Assembly: GCA_029940115.1 (NCBI GenBank) | Contig: JAOZRQ010000096.1 | Span: 5,657-16,295, forward strand | DNA length: 10,639 nt | From: Desulfobacterales bacterium | GTDB lineage: Bacteria; Desulfobacterota; Desulfobacteria; Desulfobacterales; 4be13 | Reading direction: 5' to 3' | In this document: in pieces, positions 5,605 through 10,639 of the stretch | Layout of the letters: each line of letters starts with the position of its first letter | Numbering within the stretch: position 1 is the first letter of the stretch | Translations under genes and position numbers: made by a program | Notes under the pieces: model-generated | What the model saw: the letters and a program-made list of their open reading frames with translations, nothing else | Databases searched by the model: none | What the model was told of the DNA's origin: nothing

Positions 5605-5640
5605 AAAGGGCGGGGTCTGAGCGGATCCCGCCTTTTCTGT
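5605..5640 (+). terminator. Intrinsic terminator after the PEP-CTERM gene
   Basis: An 11-bp stem (5605-5615 with 5626-5636; two G-T wobbles, GC-rich centre GGCGGG/CCCGCC) with a 10-nt loop ends in a TTTT run. It lies 25 nt after the stop codon. Confidence 0.8.
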
Positions 5641-5656
5641 CACATAAGCCACCATT

Positions 5657-5686
5657 CCGGAGTGCAAAGTTTACTTTGCACTTCGG
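5657..5686. repeat. Palindromic element with AGTGCAAAGT arms
   Basis: AGTGCAAAGT (5661-5670) and ACTTTGCACT (5673-5682) form a perfect 10-bp stem around TT, extended to 14 bp by CCGG/TCGG. It shares the AGTGC-AAAGT pattern with the arms at 1145-1201, suggesting one dispersed family. Confidence 0.75.
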
Positions 5687-5701
5687 CTTTCCTGTTTCCT
5701 G

Positions 5702-5730
5702 TTGACAAATTTTTTGATGACTGATATGGG
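5702..5730 (+). promoter_or_regulatory. Possible promoter reading into the large inverted repeat
   Basis: TTGACA (5702-5707), 17-bp spacer, TATGGG (5725-5730). No start codon with an open frame follows before 6095, so a transcript would carry the 5815-6024 structure as a leader of about 360 nt to the ATPase, or as a separate RNA. The -10 is weak. Confidence 0.3.
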
Positions 5731-5814
5731 AACTACCAGCAAACGGACCTTGCGATTATCTGAGGCGAGCAGGAATGGATTCCACCAGATTTACACACAA
5801 AAACAATAGACCTC

Positions 5815-6024
5815 ATCGGAAATAAGAAATCTGGCAAAATCTGAAACGTAATTTCGGCATCCTTCATTTATGGTTCACATTTTTCAAGCCGAAAAGTTTG
5901 TGGTTCCGCCTTCAGGCGGCGTGACACCGCCTGAAGGCGGAACCACAAACTTTTCGCTCATTTGGGAAGTGCAGACCACTTTTCAGACAAAATGAAGGAT
6001 GCCAAAATATACTTTATTTCCGAT
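5815..6024. repeat. 210-bp nested inverted repeat (possible decayed MITE or structured RNA)
   Basis: Three nested perfect arm pairs share nearly the same centre (about 5920-5930): ATCGGAAATAA 5815-5825 with 6014-6024; GGCATCCTTCATTT 5856-5869 with 5990-6003; and a 30-bp pair, 5890-5919 with 5927-5956, around the 7-nt loop CGTGACA. The 30-bp arms each contain CCGCC-4 nt-GGCGG and so can also fold as two small hairpins. The stretches between arms are only loosely complementary. No reading frame inside supports a transposase. The remainder of 5641-6094 holds no gene. Confidence 0.85.
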
Positions 6025-6063
6025 AATGTCCAATTTGAAAAATTGTTCTGCGCACATTGTGTC

Positions 6064-6078
6064 AGAAACCGGGTTTCT
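6064..6078. repeat. AGAAACCGGGTTTCT palindrome
   Basis: Perfect 15-bp dyad around a central G, 17 bp before the ATPase start. It shares its AAACCGGGTTT core with 2858-2868 (AAACCCGGGTTT at 2816-2827 is one base longer), so the motif occurs three times, always between genes. Confidence 0.7.
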
Positions 6079-6094
6079 TTGTTAATGGAATGAG

Positions 6095-6721
6095 ATGATG
6101 AAGATACAAATCAAAAATCTGGGTGCATTGAAACAGGCTGAAATCACCCTTGGCGACCTGACGATTATTTGTGGCGGCAACAACACAGGCAAGACCTACG
6201 CCACTTACGCGCTGTTTGGCTTTTTGCATGGCTGGCGCGAGGTCTTTTCCATCACCATCCAAGATGAGAAAATCCGGCAACTGCTTGATGAAGGTCTGTT
6301 GATCATGGATTTGCAGGAATATGCTGAACAAGCCGGGCAGATTGTTTCGGAGGGGTGCCAAGCATACACAAAGCAGTTGCCGAAGGTCTTTGCGGCACCA
6401 GCAGACCGATTTCAGGAGACGGCATTTCGAGTGATTCTGGATACCGACCCTATTCGTCTCACAGGCAGATTTGAGCGGAAAATGAGAGCCAAGAATGCAG
6501 AGCTCTTTTCCATCATCAAAAGTGAGGAGAGTATGGAATTGGCCGTCACCCTGCTTGCTGAGAAAGAGAAGGTGGAAATTCCCACCGATGTGATCAAGGA
6601 CATCCCTCAAGGAGATCATTTTTGGCCATCTGTTTCCCAATCCCTTCATCGCCAGCGCAGAACGAACTGGAGCCGCCATTTTCCGCAAGGAGTTGAATTT
6701 TGCCCGCAATCGTCTGCTTGA
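6095..6721 (+). CDS. AAA/ABC-like ATPase, N-terminal piece (frameshifted)
   Basis: Begins MMKIQIKNLGALKQAEI (second ATG at 6098 equally possible; ribosome site weak, GGAATGAG). Residues 21-34 hold a strand plus the Walker A motif GGNNTGKT, as in AAA_15/AAA_21 SMC-like ATPases, whose ATP-binding head follows a 'KNFGxxxxAxIxLxxLTxIxGxNNxGKT' pattern. Real coding runs to about residue 172 (KDIP). The remainder to 6721, rich in Q, S and R, is out-of-frame translation. At 6609-6610 one surplus A shifts the frame; deleting it gives PQEIIFGHLFPNPFIASAER, which runs straight into the second piece. The repaired protein would be about 460 residues. Such single ATPases occur in OLD-like and other accessory or defence contexts, but no partner nuclease is adjacent. 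Confidence 0.75.
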   Translation: MMKIQIKNLGALKQAEITLGDLTIICGGNNTGKTYATYALFGFLHGWREVFSITIQDEKIRQLLDEGLLIMDLQEYAEQAGQIVSEGCQAYTKQLPKVFAAPADRFQETAFRVILDTDPIRLTGRFERKMRAKNAELFSIIKSEESMELAVTLLAEKEKVEIPTDVIKDIPQGDHFWPSVSQSLHRQRRTNWSRHFPQGVEFCPQSSA

Positions 6722-7478
6722 AGAAGTGAGCCGGGCCGACAAAATGATCAACCCCATGGAACTTCTGTTTAAAGATTATCAGAACTATGCCCTGCCGGTG
6801 GAAATGAATGTGGAGTTTATCCGGAGGCTTGAGACCATTGGCAAAAAAAGAAGTTTCGTTGCCGAGACGCATCCGGAAGTGCTGGCAGAGTTCGCCGACA
6901 TCATCGCCGGCGAGTACGCCGTCACCCGGAATGACCAGCTTTACTTTATGCCAAAGGGAAAAGAGATCAAACTTTCCATGGATGAGAGTTCCAGCGCGGT
7001 ACGTTCCCTGCTTGATATCGGGTTTTACCTCAGATGTATGATGGCACAGCCTGGTGATCTGCTCATGGTGGACGAACCGGAGCTGAACCTGCATCCGGAA
7101 AACCAGCGCCGCATGGCCCGGCTCTTTGCCCGGCTGGTCAACTTGGGCGTCAAGGTTTTCATCACCACCCACAGCGACTACATCATCAAAGAGCTGAACA
7201 CGCTGATCATGCTCAATCACGACAAGCCGCATCTGAAGCGGATTGCTGAAACTGAGGGGTATCGGGCCAAAGAACTGATTTCCTCCGATAAAATCAAAGT
7301 CTATATCGCGGAAACGGCTCCGGTGAAGTTGGATGGCAATGACAAAGAAACCATAAGCCAAACCCTCACACCGGCCGACATGGACCCGGAATTCGGCATT
7401 GAGGCCCGCAACTTCGACACAACCATTGAGACGATGAACCGCATTCAGGAAGAAATCGTCTGGGATGGCGATGACTGA
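6693..7478 (+). CDS. AAA/ABC-like ATPase, C-terminal piece (frameshifted)
   Basis: In-frame coding from the repaired gene actually begins near 6612; the TTG at 6693 has no proper ribosome site and is not a credible independent start. Numbered from 6693, it contains a signature-like LSMDESSSAVRSLLDIGFYL (104-123), Walker B LLMVDEPELNLHPENQ (123-138; Asp127, catalytic Glu128), and the switch histidine in FITTHSDYI (156-164). The final ~80 residues, with 'ELISSDKIKVYIAE', are typical of this ATPase group's C-terminal lobe. All ATPase motifs survive, so the shift is either recent or a sequencing artefact. It converges on parE, with about 170 bp between their ends. Confidence 0.75.
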   Translation: MNFARNRLLEEVSRADKMINPMELLFKDYQNYALPVEMNVEFIRRLETIGKKRSFVAETHPEVLAEFADIIAGEYAVTRNDQLYFMPKGKEIKLSMDESSSAVRSLLDIGFYLRCMMAQPGDLLMVDEPELNLHPENQRRMARLFARLVNLGVKVFITTHSDYIIKELNTLIMLNHDKPHLKRIAETEGYRAKELISSDKIKVYIAETAPVKLDGNDKETISQTLTPADMDPEFGIEARNFDTTIETMNRIQEEIVWDGDD

Positions 7479-7507
7479 TTGGCAAGGGTCGTGCTGTTTC
7501 CTTTTGC

Positions 7508-7523
7508 TCTCGGGCTTCCGAGA
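7508..7523. terminator. Weak stem-loop after the ATPase gene
   Basis: TCTCGG/CCGAGA, 6-bp stem and 4-nt loop, 30 nt after the ATPase stop. It is followed by an AT-rich stretch but not by a T-run, so termination is uncertain. Confidence 0.3.
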
Positions 7524-7559
7524 ATCGTCACAATTTTCATTTGATCCTCCTTGATCTTG

Positions 7560-7609
7560 ATGAGGGATGAAGGAGGAAATTTCCGCATTCTTCACCCTTC
7601 ATCCCTCAT
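7560..7609. repeat. 14-bp inverted repeat between convergent genes
   Basis: ATGAGGGATGAAGG (7560-7573) and its exact complement (7596-7609) can form a hairpin with a 22-nt loop. The left arm is an inverted copy of the heptamer units at 7591-7660. It may act as a bidirectional transcription barrier between the ATPase gene and parE. Confidence 0.6.
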
Positions 7610-7660
7610 ATTTCATCCTTCATCCTTCATCCTTCATCCTTCACCCTTCACCCTTCACCC
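7591..7660. repeat. Heptanucleotide tandem array (10 x 7 bp) at the parE 3' end
   Basis: Ten consecutive 7-bp units in perfect register: TTCACCC, TTCATCC, one decayed unit CTCATAT, four TTCATCC, three TTCACCC. The last units lie inside parE and encode its final residues and stop codon (7648-7650). A 7-bp unit shifts the frame, so array growth or loss would change the end of ParE. Confidence 0.92.
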
Positions 7661-9528
7661 TTCCTTTCCAGCCATGCCCGCCGATCCGCAGCCCGCTTTT
7701 TGGCCAGCAGCATGTCCATGAGGTTGTGCGCGTTCTCTTCGGATTCGAGGGTCATCTGCACGAGACGCCGGGTCTCGGGAGCCATTGTGGTCTCTCGGAG
7801 TTGGCTCGGGTTCATCTCCCCCAGACCTTTGAATCGTTGCACATTGACTTTCGCCTTTTTCTTCCGTCTCTCAATCCGCTTGAGGATGCTCTGCTTCTCC
7901 TGCTCATCCAGCGCATAAAAGACCTCCTTGTCCACATCCACGCGGTAGAGCGGAGGCATGGCCACATGGATATGGCCTGCTCTCACCAGCGCGGGAAAGT
8001 GGCGAAGGAACAAGGCGCAGAGAAGCGTGGCGATGTGCAAGCCGTCGGAGTCCGCGTCCGCGAGGATGCAGATCTTTCCGTAACGCAGGCCCTTCATCTC
8101 TCCGGAGCCGGGGTCCACGCCGATGGCGACGGAGATGTCATGGATCTCCTTGGATCCCAGGATCATCCCGGAATCAACTTCCCAAGTGTTCAATATCTTG
8201 CCTCTGAGCGGCATGATGGCTTGGAACTGACGATCCCGGGCCTGCTTCGCGGAGCCGCCGGCAGAATCCCCCTCCACGAGAAACAGCTCGCATCGTGACG
8301 GATCCTGGGCCACACAGTCGGCCAGCTTTCCCGGGAGGGCAGGCCCGCTGGTCACTTTCTTTCTCGCCACTCTCTTGCCGGATCGGAGCCGGCGCTGGGC
8401 CGTTCCGATCACCATCTCGGCCAGCTTTTCGCCGGTGTCGGTATGCTGGTTCAGCCAGAGACTGAACGCGTCCTTTGCCACACCGGAGACAAACGCGGCA
8501 CATTGCCGGGAGGAGAGGCGTTCCTTGGTCTGTCCCGAGAAATGGGGATCCTGCATCTTCACCGACAGGACATAGCTGCAACGCTCCCATATGTCCTCGG
8601 GCATCAGCTTGACCCCCCTCGGCAGGAGCTTCCGAAATTCGCAGAACTCCCGAACCGACGAGAGCAGACCGGCCCGGAACCCGTTCACATGGGTCCCGCC
8701 CTGAGGCGTCGGAATCAGATTCACATAACTCTCCGTCACCAGCTCACCCCCTTCGGGGAGCCAGATCACGGCCCACATGGCCATCTCCTCGGTCCCCTCG
8801 TGGTTCCCGATGAACGGTTCCGGGGGGAGCAGTCCGTCATCTTGCAGACGCTCTTGGAGATAGTCCCTCAGGCCGTCCTCAAAATACCACTCCTCCGACT
8901 CGCCCGTGTTGGCGTCATGAAATCGCACCTGCAACCGGGGACAGAGCACCGCTTTGGCCCTCAGGGTATGCTTCAGACGGGGCACGGAGAATTTCGGCGA
9001 GTCGAAGTATCCGGGATCGGGCCAGAAGCGGAGCCTGCTTCCGGTGTTTCGTCTCCCCACACGGCCGATCATCTTGAGTTCTTGAATCTTCTCCCCGTGG
9101 GCAAACGTGATCTGATATTTCTTCCCATCCCTTCTGATCTCGACTTCCAGCCGGGTGGAGAGCGCGTTGACCACTGAGACGCCGACCCCGTGGAGGCCCC
9201 CGGAGAACCGGTAGCTTTTGTTGGAGAACTTGGCGCCGGCATGAAGCCGGGTCATGATCACCTCGACTCCGGAAGCCTTCTCATCCGGATGAATGTCCAC
9301 CGGCATCCCTCGGCCATTGTCGCTCACCTCCATGGAGCCGTCCTCGTGCAACGTGACGTCAATCTGACTCGCATATCCGGCAATGGCCTCGTCAACGCTG
9401 TTGTCAATCACCTCCTGCCCCAGATGGTTGGGTCGGGTGATATCTGTGTACATTCCGGGCCGGCATCTCACAGGGTCCAAGCCGTTCAGAACCTCAATCG
9501 ATTTCGCTGTGTAAGTCTCTTTTGCCAT
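7648..9528 (-). CDS. parE: DNA topoisomerase IV subunit B
   Basis: 626 residues, close to the ~630 of E. coli ParE. The frame is open further upstream to 9603, but that part is translated repeat DNA; ATG 9528 gives the normal MAKETYTAKSIEVLNGLDPV start. GHKL ATPase domain: QEVIDNSVDEA (38-48; Glu39, Asn43), DNGRGMP (70-76) and the SGGLHGVGVSVVNALS ATP lid. Toprim domain: VEGDSAGGSAK (from about 418; catalytic Glu419), LRGKILN, DADSDG (491-496). The tail MNPSQLRETTM and DMLLAKKRAADRRAWLERKG resembles ParE rather than GyrB, and no GyrB-type insert is seen. With ParC, it decatenates daughter chromosomes and relaxes supercoils. No parC is adjacent. No Shine-Dalgarno sequence is visible before the start, where heptamer repeats sit. 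The last three or four residues come from a repeat array. Confidence 0.93.
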   Translation of the reverse strand: MAKETYTAKSIEVLNGLDPVRCRPGMYTDITRPNHLGQEVIDNSVDEAIAGYASQIDVTLHEDGSMEVSDNGRGMPVDIHPDEKASGVEVIMTRLHAGAKFSNKSYRFSGGLHGVGVSVVNALSTRLEVEIRRDGKKYQITFAHGEKIQELKMIGRVGRRNTGSRLRFWPDPGYFDSPKFSVPRLKHTLRAKAVLCPRLQVRFHDANTGESEEWYFEDGLRDYLQERLQDDGLLPPEPFIGNHEGTEEMAMWAVIWLPEGGELVTESYVNLIPTPQGGTHVNGFRAGLLSSVREFCEFRKLLPRGVKLMPEDIWERCSYVLSVKMQDPHFSGQTKERLSSRQCAAFVSGVAKDAFSLWLNQHTDTGEKLAEMVIGTAQRRLRSGKRVARKKVTSGPALPGKLADCVAQDPSRCELFLVEGDSAGGSAKQARDRQFQAIMPLRGKILNTWEVDSGMILGSKEIHDISVAIGVDPGSGEMKGLRYGKICILADADSDGLHIATLLCALFLRHFPALVRAGHIHVAMPPLYRVDVDKEVFYALDEQEKQSILKRIERRKKKAKVNVQRFKGLGEMNPSQLRETTMAPETRRLVQMTLESEENAHNLMDMLLAKKRAADRRAWLERKGEG

Positions 9529-9539
9529 TGTGTAAAGCT

Positions 9540-9567
9540 GCAAGTTGCAAGCTCCAAGTTCCAAGCG
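9540..9567. repeat. Heptanucleotide array (4 x 7 bp) between EamA and parE genes
   Basis: GCAAGTT, GCAAGCT, CCAAGTT, CCAAGCG in exact 7-bp register. It is also part of an imperfect inverted repeat: the left part AAAGCTGCAAG...CTCCAAG mirrors CTTGGAGCTTACAGCTTT (9577-9594), with one extra heptamer on the left. It occupies the space where parE's ribosome site would be expected, and the right-hand arm encodes the last residues of the transporter gene. Confidence 0.75.
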
Positions 9568-9569
9568 AC

Positions 9570-10448
9570 TTACTCCTTGGAGCTTACAGCTTTCCCCTCC
9601 CATATCATTATCGCAACGCTCATCAGAATCAGGAAACTGCCGGCATATCCCAAGGGTGTGAAATATTCATCCCACCAGAAGAACGCGATGACACCCGCCA
9701 TCACAGGCTCCAATGTGGCCATGATCGCGGCCCGGGTCGGTTCCAGATGTTTCAGTCCCATATAGTAAAGATAATAGGCTATATATGTTGACAAAAAGGC
9801 CAGAGCGATCAGCGCGGCCCATGCGGTCAGGGTCTTGTGGGTGAATGGAACCCAAGGAATCAGACCCACCGCGCCGATGGGCAGAATATAGAGAAACAGG
9901 TTGGGCGAGCTGTAGCGGTCTGAAAAGTGCTTGCCAAAGATGTAGTAGAGGGCATAGCAGAACCCCGCAAGGAGGCCGAAGAGGATGCCTGGGCCGCTGG
10001 GGCGGATTCCCGACAGATTCAGCTCCCCCGCACCGAGAGAGACCCCTGTCACGCCGGCCATGGTCAGGACCAGGGCCGTCAGTTTGAGGCGTGTCATCGG
10101 TTCCTTGAAGACGATCCGGGACATGGTCGCGACCCACGCGGGTGCGGTGTAAAGCAACACCGCTGCCAAGGCCGCGCCAACACTGTTCACCGCCATCTGA
10201 TAGGACCCGTAAAAAAGCGTGACGCCAGTGATGCCGAAGATGATCACGGCAGGCATATCCCGCTTCTGAATCCGTGTCTGATTTTTTATGAGCGCGTGTG
10301 TCCCGAAGAACCCCCAAGCCAGAACCGCACGCCAGAACGCCACTTCCAAAGGAAGTATCCCCTCTTGGAACGCGAGCTTGGAGATGGGGCCAATCCCTCC
10401 CCACAGGGCCGCGGCGATGATGATGCAACCATATCCTGTCAGTTTCAT
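9570..10448 (-). CDS. EamA/DMT-family transporter
   Basis: 292 residues from ATG 10448 (MKLTGYGCIIIAAALWGG). An alternative ATG at 10508 adds 20 polar residues that do not look like the family's N-terminus; neither has a clear ribosome site. The protein has ten predicted membrane helices in two homologous EamA halves: N-half signature ALWGGIGPISKLAF, 'EVAFWRAVLAW' and 'AVLLYTAPAWVATMSRIVFKEPMT'-like segment; C-half 'GLLAGFCYALYYIFGK' and 'ATLEPVMAGVIAFFWWDE'. Drug/metabolite transporters of this type export or exchange amino acids, nucleotide precursors or other small metabolites across the inner membrane; the substrate cannot be told from sequence. It lies 41 bp upstream of parE on the same strand and may be cotranscribed. 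Its last residues (near GKAVSSKE) run into the repeat region. Confidence 0.88.
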   Translation of the reverse strand: MKLTGYGCIIIAAALWGGIGPISKLAFQEGILPLEVAFWRAVLAWGFFGTHALIKNQTRIQKRDMPAVIIFGITGVTLFYGSYQMAVNSVGAALAAVLLYTAPAWVATMSRIVFKEPMTRLKLTALVLTMAGVTGVSLGAGELNLSGIRPSGPGILFGLLAGFCYALYYIFGKHFSDRYSSPNLFLYILPIGAVGLIPWVPFTHKTLTAWAALIALAFLSTYIAYYLYYMGLKHLEPTRAAIMATLEPVMAGVIAFFWWDEYFTPLGYAGSFLILMSVAIMIWEGKAVSSKE

Positions 10449-10510
10449 AAGCTGGTTAAGTACCCGGCCAGAAATTTTCAGGTGTCGGTGGATTCCGGGT
10501 TGCTCCATGA

Positions 10511-10522
10511 CGGGAAATCCCG
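10511..10522. repeat. 12-bp palindrome upstream of the EamA gene
   Basis: CGGGA, AA, TCCCG: a 5-bp inverted repeat around two bases, about 60 bp before the preferred start. It could be an operator; nothing else supports this. Positions 10523-10618 show no gene. Confidence 0.3.
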
Positions 10523-10618
10523 AAAAACTTTTGGATAGGTACTTATAACGAATTTAGGAACTCAGAAAAAACGCATTGTCCCAGTCAGTTCCGGAAAGGA
10601 GTGGAAGGGAGTGCTGAA

Positions 10619-10639
10619 ATGAGCCCCCAGGCGACATTT
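10619..10639 (+). CDS. Possible start of a rightward gene (cut by window edge)
   Basis: ATG 10619 follows a purine-rich GGAAGGGAG (about 10603-10611) at plausible spacing and opens MSPQATF to the window end. Seven codons cannot identify a gene, and divergent placement from the EamA gene is the only other support. Confidence 0.25.

Noticed and set aside
6693..6695. Independent translation start of the ATPase C-terminal piece
   Set aside because: It is a TTG inside continuous coding sequence of the shifted frame; homology-like sequence begins about 80 bp earlier.
5815..6721. Retron-like arrangement: nested inverted-repeat RNA followed by an ATPase gene
   Set aside because: No reverse transcriptase is encoded anywhere in the window, and the repeat looks like a dispersed palindromic element.
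7567..8298. Long plus-strand frame beginning in the heptamer array
   Set aside because: It is the antisense of parE, with a repeat-derived N-terminus (SYFILHPSSFILHPS); parE motifs are unambiguous.
9529..9603. Upstream extension of parE by 25 codons
   Set aside because: The added residues are translated from repeats and overlap the EamA gene; conserved ParE begins at MAKETYTAKS.

Overview
The window looks like a chromosomal, accessory-rich stretch of an anaerobic, probably sulfate-reducing deltaproteobacterium (Desulfobacterota), possibly a Desulfonema-like filamentous member of the Desulfobacterales. This is inferred from the gene mix: a TupA-type tungstate-binding protein, a PEP-CTERM exported protein behind a sigma-54-type promoter, a Uma2-type nuclease tail, and many heptanucleotide and palindromic repeats between genes. 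GC content is intermediate. Taxonomy is inference; there is no rRNA or other marker here.

Layout. Positions 1-188 are the repeat-rich C-terminal tail of a Uma2-type endonuclease gene cut by the window edge. A small uncharacterised helical protein (276-677) follows, overlapping an HNH endonuclease gene (670-1075) that is frameshifted after its nuclease core. Next is a sigma-70-like promoter with a perfect 14-bp palindrome on its -10 region, a large nested palindrome (1145-1201), and a long frame (1234-2766) joining a DUF2007-like domain to a class II fructose-bisphosphate aldolase that keeps its own internal ribosome binding site and ATG at 1495. A repeat-filled gap leads to tupA (3182-4081), which has a strong promoter. 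The 550-bp gap after tupA holds twin 17-bp palindromes, a near-consensus sigma-54 promoter and a 210-nt leader for a PEP-CTERM beta-propeller-like secreted protein (4633-5580), which ends in a good terminator. Positions 5581-6094 hold a 210-bp nested inverted repeat built around a 30-bp perfect hairpin. Then come an AAA/ABC-like ATPase split by a +1 frameshift (6095-7478) and, convergent with it, a minus-strand pair: an EamA/DMT-family transporter (9570-10448) followed by parE, topoisomerase IV subunit B (7648-9528).

The genes do not form one pathway. tupA lacks its permease and ATPase partners here, and parE lacks parC. The most informative features are regulatory or structural: (i) the putative sigma-54 promoter with paired upstream dyads before the PEP-CTERM gene, matching the RpoN/PrsR control known for PEP-CTERM genes elsewhere; (ii) the DUF2007-aldolase fusion with a preserved internal start; (iii) three unrelated heptamer arrays (7-bp period) at gene ends, one supplying the last codons of parE; (iv) a series of palindromes whose arms are themselves palindromic; and (v) two nuclease/ATPase-type accessory genes caught in decay by frameshift. 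I found no complete new defence system. The two-gene unit of small helical protein plus HNH nuclease next to a Uma2 nuclease is the closest candidate for an undescribed module.
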